Positions 10,513 through 21,394 of a stretch of 64,000 nt of DNA are shown in pieces. A program made the translations under genes and the position numbers. Below the pieces are notes generated by a model. The model was not told the DNA's origin. It made no database searches and saw nothing but the letters and a program-made list of their open reading frames with translations. Position 1 is the stretch's first letter, and each line of letters starts with the position of its first letter. This DNA comes from Fasciola hepatica. Lineage: Eukaryota > Platyhelminthes > Trematoda > Plagiorchiida > Fasciolidae. The DNA lies in assembly GCA_948099385.1 (NCBI GenBank), contig CANUEZ040000028.1, forward strand, positions 496,001 to 560,000, in the 5' to 3' direction.

Positions 10513-13500
10513 CTAGGCCTCAGGGTTATCAGCTTCTCCGTCTTCGCTCTCGAGTAGGTTAATACTGCGTATGTCACGAATGAGCACTCCGTTAGCTGTC
10601 TTCACCTTCACCGTTCTTATCATTTCGTCGATGCTTTTGATGGTTTCCGTAACTACTCCCAAAGACCAAGCGCTGAAATGTGCGCGTTCGTCGGCGATCA
10701 TAACCACGTCCCCAACTTTGAATGGTCTTGTTTTGGCCAGCCACTTCTGTCGAGTCTGCAAAGCCGGTAGGTACTCCCGTAGCCATCGCCTCCAGAAGAC
10801 CTTGGCCAGATAGTTCGCTTGCTTCCACCCGTGGAGGTAGCTCCCACGAAGGTTTACCGGCCCTTGGAAACCCTCGTTCGACCTTAACGTCAATAAGTCG
10901 TTCGGGGTGAGCGCCAGGTGGGTGGGGTCGCCGTTCAATACTGGAACCAGGGGGCAGTTGTTCAGGATTCGCTCCACCTCAGTCATGACGGTGTTCAGCG
11001 TCTCGTCGTCGGGCGGCTGCTGCTCCATGATTGACAGCAATATCCGTCTGGCGGACCGGATCGTGCGTTCCCATATGCCGCCTCGGTGACTGGCCTGTGG
11101 GGGGTTGAAATGCCATCGTATGCCGTAGGCCACGGTTCGATTCTGCAGTTCGTCCCTGTTTATGTTCTTGTGCCAAAGCTGCAATTCCCGTTGAGCTCCC
11201 ACAAAGTTCGATCCATTATCTGAGTATATATCGGCCGGTACGCCTCTTCGGTTGATAAATCTTTGCAATGCCCGTAGAAACGAACCGGTCGTCATCGAGT
11301 GTGCGACTTCTAGGTGTACCGCACGTGATTTCATGCACGTCATGATACATCCGTATCGCTTTTCTAATCTTTTCCCGCACTTGATCCACAAAGGCCCGAA
11401 ATAGTCCAACCCGGTGTCACTGAACGGCCACCAGCCCGTAGTCACCCTGCATTCTGGTAGTGGGGCCATGAGTTGTTTGCCTGCTGTGGCATTGCGTCTC
11501 CTGCATTGCACACACCGTCGGATTACGCGTTTTACAGTTTCTCGTCCTCTGAACAACCAAAGACGCTTTCGGATGACGCTCGTCACGTGACTTTCCCCGG
11601 CATGTCCCTCCATGGCGTGGACGTGTTGAATCATTAGCTCTACTACAGGTTGTCTCGCAGGCAGCAGTATAGGATACTTTGTGTCGAAGTTCAGGTGGGC
11701 GTTGGTCAGCCTACCATCCACCCGCAGCAGTCCGTTGATGAGTTTGGGGTTTAAACGCTTCAGCTCGCCTCTTGGAGATGGCATGTCTTCATTGGTCGGC
11801 CCCACTTCTTCCGCCCTCTTGAGTTCTTGGGCGAAAGCCTCGCGTTGTATCATTCTGAAAATATCATACTCTGTCGCTTGTAGCTCATCGGGACCTATCG
11901 GGCCGACCCGTATCCGACCTGAGGGCCGTAGCCCTTTCATGACTAGTAAATTTCTCTTGAACCTGGTTAACCAAACTAGCGAACGAAGCGTCTTCATCCA
12001 GGAAGAAAACCTGACCAGTCGCGATAGAATGGACGACGCTTCGACGACGTTGGTTGCTATCACTACGCCTTTGATCTCCAGTTCCAATTCCGTAGGGTTT
12101 TTTAATTCGAACACGAGCCAGTCCTGTTTGGGCAATTGCAGGAAGTTTGGCCCTCTCGTCCACGTTTCCAGTTGCCTGAAGTTGTTCGCACCTCGGGAGC
12201 ACAGGTCGGCCGGATTATCGCCAGACCTGACATGACTCCACTGGTGCGTGGCTGATTCATCTTGGATAATCGTGAGCCGGTTAGCAACGAAAGTACTAAA
12301 CCGGCTCCGTACGTTGTTAATGTAGTAAAGTACTATCGTTGAATCCGTCCAGAAGCTCACCGACCAAATGTAGAGATCGAAACATCTCTTCACAGCTTGC
12401 ACCACCCTGACTGCCAACACGGCTGCGCTGAGTTCAAGGCGTGGGATTGAGACCGACTTCAGTGGGGCAACGCGGGCTTTGGCGAACAGGATCCTCGTGG
12501 TATATTGTCCATCTCCTGCGCACCATCGTCCGTACACCACAGCTCCATAACCGACTTCGGATGCATCGGAAAAGGCATGTAGTTCTCCAGTCCGTATCGT
12601 ATGGCCAGGGGTCAAACATCGTGGGATTCTTATGTCCCCTAATTTCTTCAAGGTGTTCGGAAATTCTTCCCAGTCCAGCCGGTCCCCTCGGTCCAGTGCC
12701 TGGTCCCAATCAACTTTCTTACGGCACAGCCGCTGCAGCAAGATCTTTCCGGGTAGCAGCCACGGTGAGACGAAACCGAGCGGGTCGAACAAACTTGAGA
12801 CGGCAGATAGTATGCCACGACGGGTTATTGGCAGCTCGGGAACGTTTAGTTCGAAAACAAAATCGTCCGTTTCCGCGTCCCATTGTATCCCTAAAGTGCG
12901 CTCGATAGGAAGTGGAGAGCCGTCCAAATCTCTTACCCTTTCGGCCTTTTCGTGATACGGGATGACCTTCAGCACTTCTGAAGCGTTCGACATCCATTTA
13001 GTTAGATGGAAGCCGCCCTCTTCCAGCAATCTTGTCAGACCCCTGAACTGCTCTAGAGCTGATTCCACATCATCGAATGACCCAAGGTAGTCGTCGACGT
13101 AGAAGTTCCTGGTGACGCTATCTACTACCGTCCGATGTACTAGATCGCCATGTTTGTTCGCTGATTCTCGGAGGGCGTAGTTTGCACAAAATGGTGACGA
13201 TATGGCTCCGAAGGGGTGGACGGTCATCCTATAATTCACCACTGCGTTGTCCCGGTCGCTCCCTTCCCACCACAAGAAACGCAAAGCATCTCGTTCTCCT
13301 ACCGGAATCTTCACCTGATGGAACATTTCCCTAATGTCAGCAGACAAAGCCACTTTACCCACTCTGAAACGGCACAGAACATCGATCAGTGGTGTGGTCC
13401 AGTCAGGCCCCTGTAGTAGGCGATCGTTTAACGACTTGCCCTGGAACTTGGCCGCACAGTCGAAAACCACGCGCAGTTTATTGGGTTTCTTGGGGTTGAT

Positions 13501-14586
13501 AACCGGACGGTGAGGCAGATACCAGATACCCCTTTTGCTGTCGGTGTTAACAGGCACCTTTTCAACGTAACCGAGGGCCTCGTTTCGCTTCATCAAATCC
13601 GCGTATCGTTCCCACAGATTCTGGTCTCGAATGAAGCGTTCTTTTAGTCGTAGTAATCGTTGGAGAACATAATTTCTGTTGTCAGTCCACGGGTCGACCG
13701 GTGTGCGCCATGGGAGGGGAACCTCGAACTGTTTTTTGAGGCCTCTAGAGCCTTGCCGCACCGTTTGTAGAGCGAAGTGATCCTCTTGAGACAACGTCGG
13801 TCTTTCGTCTCCAATGTCATGAAACTCCTTTTCATACAGCCGTTGCAGATGATACTCTATGCGGTCCGTTTCGGCGGATAAGTAATTCACGGAACCGCGT
13901 ACCCCTACTGGACCGTATAACATCCATCCCAGAACCGTGCGTACGGCATAAGGTGCCTGGCGGTCGCCCACTCTTTGGTCAAGCACCCAATGCGCCTCTG
14001 GCACGTCGCATCCGATGAGGAGATCCACCTCATCATCTTCCCAGTCTACGACGGTTACATCCTGCAGGTGGGGCCACCGAGTCAAGATTGCGTCCACCGA
14101 CCTTGGTGCTCGCATGGGGAGATCCGCTAACGTGAATGCCTCCGTTGGTTCAATTTCCTCGTTAGTGTCTAGAGAGATGAGTTGCAGCCTTAATCTACCG
14201 GCAGTCATTACCTGTGTTCCACCCACCGTGCTCACTGCTAACGACGTCGCACCTTTAGCCAGTTGGTGTTTGTCGGCAAACCGCTCTTTCACTAAAGTGG
14301 TGTCGGATCCACTATCAACGAAAGCCAACGCCTTGACTATCCCAGTCGGAGTCACTACTCCCACGGCCACTACGCCTAAACGTACCGGTTTACTGGCAGA
14401 TTGTGAAGTTGAACAAATCACGCTGGGCTTGGCAATCGCCTCGGATATGGTTACTCTCGCCTGATGCAGCAGCCGATGGTGCCTGCCCGTGCAGCCCTCG
14501 TAACCACATCGATTCATTGTTCTACAGGCTGCTGCCCGGTGCGTGGTGTTGAGACAGATGAAACATGCTCCTGCCATCCTCACCAT
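10513..14586 (-). CDS. BEL/Pao Pol polyprotein (BEL-A)
   Basis: 1357 aa from the first Met; the same frame is open from the TGA that ends gag (14776-14778), and that stretch holds the first zinc knuckle. Domains in order: zinc knuckle (C-x2-C-x4-H-x4-C, residues 8-21), aspartic protease (DSG 91-93), RT with conserved VVFDCAAK (373-380) and catalytic YVDD (496-499), RNase H (SDAS near 673-676, WTDST 746-750), integrase zinc finger (H near 990 and 995, C1025, C1028) and triad D1061, D1123, E1173, then a BEL-type C-terminal domain (KVGDVVMIADERAHFSAWSLG). No internal stop, all catalytic residues present, so it may still be functional. Expression presumably needs read-through of, or reinitiation after, the gag stop. 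Confidence 0.93.
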   Translation of the reverse strand: MVRMAGACFICLNTTHRAAACRTMNRCGYEGCTGRHHRLLHQARVTISEAIAKPSVICSTSQSASKPVRLGVVAVGVVTPTGIVKALAFVDSGSDTTLVKERFADKHQLAKGATSLAVSTVGGTQVMTAGRLRLQLISLDTNEEIEPTEAFTLADLPMRAPRSVDAILTRWPHLQDVTVVDWEDDEVDLLIGCDVPEAHWVLDQRVGDRQAPYAVRTVLGWMLYGPVGVRGSVNYLSAETDRIEYHLQRLYEKEFHDIGDERPTLSQEDHFALQTVRQGSRGLKKQFEVPLPWRTPVDPWTDNRNYVLQRLLRLKERFIRDQNLWERYADLMKRNEALGYVEKVPVNTDSKRGIWYLPHRPVINPKKPNKLRVVFDCAAKFQGKSLNDRLLQGPDWTTPLIDVLCRFRVGKVALSADIREMFHQVKIPVGERDALRFLWWEGSDRDNAVVNYRMTVHPFGAISSPFCANYALRESANKHGDLVHRTVVDSVTRNFYVDDYLGSFDDVESALEQFRGLTRLLEEGGFHLTKWMSNASEVLKVIPYHEKAERVRDLDGSPLPIERTLGIQWDAETDDFVFELNVPELPITRRGILSAVSSLFDPLGFVSPWLLPGKILLQRLCRKKVDWDQALDRGDRLDWEEFPNTLKKLGDIRIPRCLTPGHTIRTGELHAFSDASEVGYGAVVYGRWCAGDGQYTTRILFAKARVAPLKSVSIPRLELSAAVLAVRVVQAVKRCFDLYIWSVSFWTDSTIVLYYINNVRSRFSTFVANRLTIIQDESATHQWSHVRSGDNPADLCSRGANNFRQLETWTRGPNFLQLPKQDWLVFELKNPTELELEIKGVVIATNVVEASSILSRLVRFSSWMKTLRSLVWLTRFKRNLLVMKGLRPSGRIRVGPIGPDELQATEYDIFRMIQREAFAQELKRAEEVGPTNEDMPSPRGELKRLNPKLINGLLRVDGRLTNAHLNFDTKYPILLPARQPVVELMIQHVHAMEGHAGESHVTSVIRKRLWLFRGRETVKRVIRRCVQCRRRNATAGKQLMAPLPECRVTTGWWPFSDTGLDYFGPLWIKCGKRLEKRYGCIMTCMKSRAVHLEVAHSMTTGSFLRALQRFINRRGVPADIYSDNGSNFVGAQRELQLWHKNINRDELQNRTVAYGIRWHFNPPQASHRGGIWERTIRSARRILLSIMEQQPPDDETLNTVMTEVERILNNCPLVPVLNGDPTHLALTPNDLLTLRSNEGFQGPVNLRGSYLHGWKQANYLAKVFWRRWLREYLPALQTRQKWLAKTRPFKVGDVVMIADERAHFSAWSLGVVTETIKSIDEMIRTVKVKTANGVLIRDIRSINLLESEDGEADNPEA

Positions 14587-14775
14587 TCCCCACCGTTCGT
14601 CTATTGTGGCGTTGCCGAACTTGGGGCATTCTGGTAGGCCATGGCTAGTACCACAGGATCTGCAATTTGGTTTCGCCGTAGCATCTCGTGAAATGACGTG
14701 TGTGTTGGTCCAAGGCTGGTACTTTGGATATTCCCGTACAGGGGTTTGGGCTTGGCTAGTACCGGGCTTGTTTGC

Positions 14776-15708
14776 TCAGTTGCTGTCCCGGATGAGTCGG
14801 CCGAATCTGCTGTGAGCTATCTTCGTTTGCCTGTCCAAGTATTCGGTCAGGTCTTCGAAGTTGGCTTCTCTGTCGCCTCGGCTTATCCGTTCAGCTTCTT
14901 CCGCCCATCGACCCTGTAGTTCGGGAGAGAGGTGACGGACTATGCCTTCCAAAGTGTGCATGGCGTCTAGGTCAGCCCTGTAACCTAAATGGTCGAGGGC
15001 TATTGAGCAGTTCTGCATCTTGATCACCAGGTCGGCCATGGTGTAGACGTCGCCCTTGGTTCTCTTTGCCTCTGCCATCACGCCCTCTATTAGGTTACGG
15101 GCTACTTTGAAAGGTTGGCTGAACAAGTCCCTCAGAATCTTTCTTGCCCTTGTGTAGCCTTGTTCTGGATCGAGCATGGTGCACCCGTCGATAGCTTCTC
15201 TTGCTCGGCCTCGGCAGTAGTGAGTAAGGTAAAGAAGCCTTTGCCCAGGGTCGTTTACCTTGTTTTCAACGAACGTCTCGAACTGTTTGACAAACTTGCA
15301 GTATTGCTCAGCTCGCCCGTCGAAAACCGTTAACTCCACTCCAGGCAGATCGATCGATGGTGGTTTGTATTCGGCGACCGGCGTGGGGTTCCCTACCTTA
15401 TTGCACCCTAACCTATCGGAAGTGTCGAAGTCACTGGTCTCATGCTCTCGCTGTTTCTGTGTACACTTCTCTGCTTCATGCGCCTGTAGTCTAGCCGAAA
15501 GTAACTGTTGCTCTAGTTCTAGTATTCTCAGCTTATATAAATCGACATCCTTACGATCAATATTGCTTTCAATAACACATGAGCTAGCACTGACAGGACT
15601 AGGCGATCTAGCATTAACTAAAGAATCATATGTACCCAAAACCTCCCCAGAGACTTGCCGTATTACTTCCTGTCCGGATTCGACTGCTTTTGATCCTTTT
15701 CTTGGCAT
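14776..15708 (-). CDS. BEL/Pao Gag (BEL-A)
   Basis: 310 aa beginning MPRKGSKAVESGQEV. The longer open frame upstream runs into the LTR and is rejected. It has an N-terminal coiled-coil-like stretch (LYKLRILELEQQLLSARLQ), then FDGRAEQYCKFVKQFETFV and MADLVIKMQNCSIALDHLGY, typical of BEL Gag. It ends in RDSN then TGA; the next codons stay in frame with Pol and encode the zinc knuckle. The related decayed copy at 20.2 kb has a Gln codon (CAG) at this position. Confidence 0.9.
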   Translation of the reverse strand: MPRKGSKAVESGQEVIRQVSGEVLGTYDSLVNARSPSPVSASSCVIESNIDRKDVDLYKLRILELEQQLLSARLQAHEAEKCTQKQREHETSDFDTSDRLGCNKVGNPTPVAEYKPPSIDLPGVELTVFDGRAEQYCKFVKQFETFVENKVNDPGQRLLYLTHYCRGRAREAIDGCTMLDPEQGYTRARKILRDLFSQPFKVARNLIEGVMAEAKRTKGDVYTMADLVIKMQNCSIALDHLGYRADLDAMHTLEGIVRHLSPELQGRWAEEAERISRGDREANFEDLTEYLDRQTKIAHSRFGRLIRDSN

Positions 15709-15750
15709 TTTGCGTGATTTTTCCTCGTTCCAAATAGATCTATTGAGTAT

Positions 15751-16127
15751 TGTTACGAACGCTTGAGCAATGCGTAGCCAAATTCGCAACGGATCCCGAA
15801 ATCAGAAGGCGATTATCCGTGATAATTCTACGATACTAGATTATTAAAATAAACAATGACATAAACAATATACAAACCTCAATAATACGATCACAAAGAC
15901 TCAACAACGAGAAACCGAATAGCAGCGTGTGAGCAGACAGCTTGTGCGTCACGCAGCTCCTGAGCAAGGATGTGCCAAAATAGCGCTCTGGGCGCGACCA
16001 AACAAAAATTGGTCCAGAAAAACAACCAGTTCGTAAACACAAGTCAATAGTGTATGGAAATGAGTGATGTTGGGAAAAACACTGAATCGCGAGGGAAAAG
16101 GGGGATTTTCCAGGACCGGCTGTTACA
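15751..16127 (-). repeat. BEL-A 5' LTR
   Basis: 377 bp, nearly identical to 9431-9809; followed on the right by the duplicated target ACTAC (16128-16132). Confidence 0.92.
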
Positions 16128-16440
16128 ACTACCATTAGCACTCTTAAGCCTGCGTAGTACCGTTAAGGAGGAATTGCACACGACACCGGCCGTACTAGTA
16201 TATGGCTGTACACTTTGTTTGCCTGGGGAGTTGGTAGCCCCCTCATCAACCGTGGATTTCGACTACGGCGACTATGCTCAGCGTCTTACGCAGCGCATGC
16301 GAGTGCTCAAGGCCAGTTCGCCGCGCGAGGAACAGCCTACAAGTTATGTCCCAACTGCGTTAGAAACCGCTACTCACGTACTCTTTCGCGTCGATGGCGT
16401 TCGATCACCACTACAAGCGCCATACACCGGCCCGTTTCGG
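16128..16440 (+). pseudogene. gypsy integrase C-terminal part (G2, right of BEL-A)
   Basis: Continues the G2 polyprotein (LALLSLRSTVKEELHTTPAV to RSPLQAPYTGPFR) to the stop at 16441, as in G1. The shifted-frame tail follows to about 16754 and differs from G1 by one residue (AARSP for AAQSP). Confidence 0.75.
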
Positions 16441-16754
16441 TGATAAAACGTAGGGCAAAAACATCTGTCACAGATATCAGCAGACGGCAGGACACCGTAT
16501 CTATCGACCCCATCAAGCCTGCCGTCATGGAGTGCAAGCCGCCCGGCCAATTTACACATACTCAAGCCGCTCGATCACCCGCATCGAGCGAGTTACTACT
16601 CGAACCACCCCCAATTAAGCCTAGTGAAGACTCGGCAGCTAGTCTATCAGATTCTACAACCGTACCCGCAACGCGAAGTAGCCGACGCGGTCGCCAACTA
16701 CGAAGTCCCGTCCGCTTCGCCGATTTCGTGACCATTTTTACAACCGACTGTTAG

Positions 16755-17327
16755 CAATAAGTTGGGAAGTTCACCAGGGATTTACCGACCAACAGGCCCG
16801 AGAAATTACAATCGGTAGTTATGATTTCGTCTTCTTCTGGTCGCCTAGCGACTACAACAACAACGAACATCATTCGTGTGTTGTTATTACGGTCCAACAT
16901 CCGTCGGCGCCCTCAGGCACTATTTTGTTCCAGTTTACCTTGCCCCCTCTAAGACGGATCTACACAGTCACATTGGCTTCATCCGTAGCCTCGCTGACTC
17001 CTGTGCACGTTCAAGGAGCCAACCACTCATTGGACAACGGGACGATTCGTCAGCGTGGTACTGGAGACGAAAACTGGACGCCCTTTTGGATAGACCTGAC
17101 GGGGCATCTTCCGGTTAGCATGTGTATGAGACCCGTGGGCAACAAAACCCAGTTGGACCTACGCACATAGGACCTCGAGAGTGCAGACACCGTTAAACTC
17201 ATCGGCAGTCATTCGACGTCACCAACAATATAACGGGCAAGTTATGAGGAGTTCCTAGACAACCAACAATTCCGGCCTACCATCACGATCGAAGCTCAAC
17301 TCCGTCGGACTTCTAGAAGGAGGCCCC
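16755..17327 (+). other. non-coding 3' region and polypurine tract of G2
   Basis: Matches 5350-5922 of G1 in inverse. Ends in gaaggaggcccc (17316-17327), the polypurine tract next to the LTR. Confidence 0.7.
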
Positions 17328-17632
17328 TGTAGCGGTGGCCATCTCCGTTCATACTTTTACCACGTTTATTGTTTAACTGAACGCCGACTGCCAAGCGCGG
17401 TCGCCATTTGACAGTTGCTCTTGCGCACGCTCCCACGCACACTCCTAAATATACGCTAACCACTATCTCTCCCAATCGTCTTCTCGTTCTCACGGGGTGT
17501 GGAGAATACTGTTCTGGTTAACATATTCGTCCAGTGCCGCACATTAGAATAATGTGCAGGTGGTTCACGCAGTACAAAGGACCGAAGCACGCGTTTACTA
17601 AGGAAACCACGATCTTATGTCTAACCAAGCTC
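17328..17632 (+). repeat. 3' LTR of gypsy copy G2
   Basis: Starts TGTAGCGGTGG. The last 30-40 bases (from about 17600) differ from the G1 LTR end, so the inverted homology stops inside the LTR; the exact right end is uncertain. Confidence 0.7.
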
Positions 17633-18865
17633 GCTCCGTGACCCAAGGACAGTCGCTCACACACCACAGTCGTTTAGGACGGTACAGCTAAATGGCAGTG
17701 TGTACGTGCACGTAGGTGTCGATGAAGTTTTGAGCCGATGTATCGGCGGAATGCCCAGTGCTGCAACTGAACGCCGCCGGACTACATCTGCATAGATAAT
17801 CGAGCGGGCGAATAGCTCGTCCGAAGTAACAGACGGTAGAAGTATTTGGGTTTACCGTGGCAAGAAGAAGACATGACCCTTGTCCAATTACCGGCGGGAT
17901 ACGGTGATGGAAGTGGAAGATGTCCTTTTAAATGGCCTCCCTTACCATGGACCCCGCATCTTACTGCCTTAGTGAAGGATTCAGCACCCATTGCCGGTCG
18001 AGTCGGGTCGCCATCCATTGAGCTTTATATGCTGCACGCTGGAGCCGCAGTGGATATTACTGGTCCATGATGTTCTGCCCCATACGATGAGCTGGAAGGC
18101 ACGGGAGCAAAAATCATGCTACCCATGGTGTGGATGGATATTTGACCGAAGACTGCACACCGGGTATTCCAAGCAGCCGCTGCCCTTGTCATAGAATCCT
18201 GAACTTTCTTCTCCAACCACACATCAATCAATAAGTGGAACGATTTGGGTAGAGTCGATACTGGCTTTCAGTTTCACGATCACTTAAGCGGCTGGTCGTG
18301 CACGCTGCATATCATGGCGTAAAGTCCTAACAGTAGGCAGTAGCATAAATTCAAAACGAAAGGGCCGCTTACTAGAAAACCTCGTCTCAAGAGGTCCCTC
18401 CCAGCATCTCTCGATAGCAAACCCTCGACGAAATTCGTTCCGCAGCTCTTACACCTGCACTCGTAGGTCCTTGTCTGACACCTACTGAAATATCAAGGCG
18501 TGCCCATCGCACAGCGCACGCGACTCGCGCAATTATTAACCTCCCCAAAGAGAGAGCCAAAGAGATGTTAGCTGCCAAAGCTGGATCTGCCTTCAGGCAA
18601 GCTGTACGAGGGCTCATGAATGGCGCCAATGATAGTTTTCGCCCCAGGCCAAAGTAGCCACCGATCAAATCCCCACCAAGGGTCCTCGTGTATCTCGCGG
18701 CAAAGCACTTCCAAGAAGACGACCCAACAATACTAGAGCCCTGTGTGCAACAATTATAGGTGGTATGATGAACAACCCGCCTGGATAACTAAGTCTACAC
18801 TGGCGCAGCCCCTCCTCCAGCCTGAGACTGTTAGTCTCCCACCATTTCCACCTTACCCATTAGAA
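17633..18865. other. unclassified sequence with one coding-like stretch
   Basis: No family recognised. At about 18432-18656 (plus strand) a 75-codon frame has protein-like composition, with SRRAHRTAHATRAIINLPKE and a charged alanine-rich region, closed by stops on both sides. It may be a relic of the gag part of the gypsy copy whose RT piece lies at 25887, but this is only inferred from position. Confidence 0.35.
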
Positions 18866-19241
18866 TGATCGGTCGAGGAAAATCCCCCTTAAACCTTGGA
18901 AGTTCCATGTTTTTCTTAACATCACTCACTTGCCTACACTATTGACGTGTCTTTACGAACTGTTTGTTTCTGTGGACCAATTGTTGTTTGTTCGCGCCCA
19001 GAGCGCTACTTTGTCATATCCTTGTTCTGAACCTGCTTGACGCACGTGCTCCTTGCTCGCACGCCGCAACTCGGTTTCTCGTATGTTGAGTCGCTGTGAT
19101 CTCAAAAATGATGTTTGTATCTGTTTGGTGTCATTGTTCATTCAATAATCTAGTATCGTAGAATATCACGGACAATCGCCTTTTGATTTAGGGATCCGTT
19201 GTGAACTTGGCTATGCACTGCTGAAACGTGTGTCACAATAC
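18866..19241 (+). repeat. BEL-B 5' LTR
   Basis: Matches the 3' LTR at 25510-25886; the TGTAACA start is degraded. Confidence 0.8.
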
Positions 19242-19278
19242 TCAACTGATCAATTTTGAACGATAAAAAACACGCGAA

Positions 19279-21344
19279 GTGCCAAGAAAAGGATCGAAGA
19301 TATTGGAATCTGGACAGGAAGTAATACGGCAAGTCACTGGGGAGGTTTTGGGCACTTTTTATTCTTCAGTTGATTCTAGATCGCCTAATTCTATTAGAGC
19401 TAGCTCGTGTGCTACTGAGGGCAATATGGATTGTAAGGATGTTGATCTATATAGGCTAGGAATATTAGACCTAGAACAGCAGTTGTTATCGGTTAGACAA
19501 CAGGCCCGCGAAGCAGAACAGAAGTGTAGACCGAAAGAGTGTGAGCATGAGACCAGCGGCTACGACCTTCCAGATAGATCAGGACACAATAAAACAGGAA
19601 ACTCCACGTTGGTTGCCGACTATAAAACACCAAGGGTCGATTTGCCAAGAGTAGAACTGGCGGTTTTCGACGGGCGATTTGAACACTGCTGCAAGTTCGT
19701 GAAGCAGTTCGAAAAGTTCGTCGAAAATATGGTAACCTTCCCTGGGCAAAAGCTTCTCTACCTGACTCACTACGTCGAGGCCGAGCAAGGAAAGCTACCG
19801 ACGGGTGTAACATGCTCGGTCCGGAACAAGGCTGCACCCGAGCAAGGAGGATTCTGAGGGGCCTGTTTGGCCAACCTTCCAAAGTAGCCCGTAACCTAAT
19901 AGAGGGCGTGATGGTAGAGGCAAAGAGAACCAAGGACGACGTCTACACAATGGCCGACCTGGTGATTAAGTTGCAGAACTGCTCAATAGCCCTCGACCAT
20001 TTAGGTTACAGGGCTGACCTAGACGCCATGCACACTTTGGAAGGCATGGTCCATCACCTCTCTCCCGAACTACAGGGTCGTTGGGCGGAAGAAGCTGAAC
20101 GGATAAGCCGAAGCTACCGGGAGGCCGACTTCGAAGACCTGACCGAATACTTGGACAGGCAAACCAAGATAGCCGACAGCAGATTTGGCCGAATTATCCG
20201 AGACAGCAACCAGGCAAACAAGCCCAGTACTAGCCAGGCTCAAACCACTGCTCGGAAACAGCCGAAATATCAACCCTGGACCAATACACATGCCATTTCA
20301 CGCGATGCCACGGCCCAACCAAGTTGCTGGTCGTGTGGTGCTAGCCATGGCCTACCAGAATGCCCCAAGTTCGGCAACGCCACGATAGACGAACGATGTG
20401 GAATGGCGAGGATTGCAGGAGCGTGCTTTACATGTCTCACCACCAAGCATCAGGCGGCAGCTTGTAGAACAAGGAACAGATGTGGTTACGAGGGCTGCAC
20501 GGGCAGACACCATCGGTTGCTGCATCAGGCGAGAGTAACTTTACCCGAGACGAGTACCAAGCCCAGTGTTATTTGTTCAACGTCGCGGTCTGCTAGTAAA
20601 CCGGTACGTTTAGGCGTAGTGGCCGTGGGAGTGGCGACCTCAACTAGGGCGGTCAAAGCGTTGGCTTTCGTCGACAGTGGAGCTGACACTACCCTAGTGA
20701 AAGAGCGGTTTGCCGACAAACACCGGCTCGCTAAGGGTGCGACGTCGTTAGCAGCGAGCACGGTGGGCGGAACACAAGTAATGACTGCCGGTATGTTGAG
20801 GCTGCATTTCATCTCTTTAGACACTAACGAGGAAATTGAACCAACGGAGGCATTCACGTTAGCGGATCTCCCCATGCGAGCACCAAGGTCGGTGGACGCA
20901 ATCTTGACTCGGTGGCCCCACCTGCAGGATGTAAACGTTGTAGACTGCGAAGACGATGAAGTGGATCTCCTCATCGGATGCGACGTGCCAGAGGCGCATT
21001 GGGTACTTGACCAAAGAGTGGGCGACCGCCGGGCACCTTATGCCGTACGCACGGTTCTGGGATGGATGTTATACGGTCCAGTAGGGGGACGTGGTTCCGT
21101 GAATTATTTATCCGCCGAAACGGACGGCATAGAGTATCACCTGCAGCGGCTGTATGAAAAGGAGTTTCATGACATTAGAGACGAAAGACCATCGTTGTCT
21201 CAAGAGGATCATTTCGCCTTACAAACGGTGTGGCAACGCACTGGAGGCCTTAAAAGCAGTTCGAGGTTCCCCTCCCAGGGCGCACAACCGCTGACCCGTG
21301 GACTGATAACAGAAACTATGTTCTCAAACGACTACTACGACTGA
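19279..21344 (+). pseudogene. BEL-B gag and protease region
   Basis: Gag (frame 19279-19857) is frameshifted near 19812-19857; the second frame (19812-21344) carries the Gag C-terminus, reads CAG where the young copies have TGA, and continues without stop through the zinc knuckles (CFTCLTTKHQAAAC) and protease (DSGADTTLV). A frameshift near 21250 ends it before RT. This copy shows that Gag and Pol can be a single frame in this lineage. Confidence 0.82.
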
Positions 21345-21394
21345 AGGTACTCTTCATTCCAGACCGGGGTCCGAGGGAAAGGTACGCTGAGTTA

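Larger units (their letters stand above)
9431..16127 (-). mobile_element. BEL/Pao retrotransposon BEL-A, complete
   Basis: Complete minus-strand element of 6.7 kb: 5' LTR 15751-16127, gag from 15708, pol to 10513, long 3' untranslated region, purine-rich tract (about 9810-9832) and 3' LTR 9431-9809. The LTRs differ by one substitution and two homopolymer-length changes by eye, so the insertion is young. It sits in gypsy copy G2 with a 5-bp target duplication, the size expected for BEL/Pao. Confidence 0.95.
8422..17632 (+). mobile_element. second gypsy copy G2, split by BEL-A
   Basis: Plus-strand partner of G1 in two pieces: 8422-9430 and 16128-17632. It begins inside gag (no 5' LTR or primer site), carries the same Gag-integrase join, and ends in a polypurine tract and 3' LTR. 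Joining the pieces across BEL-A, after removing one copy of the duplicated actac, gives the same order as G1. Confidence 0.85.

Noticed and set aside
14776..15789. Longer BEL-A Gag starting at 15789
   Set aside because: The extra 27 residues are encoded by the LTR and leader; the other copies start at MPRKGSK.
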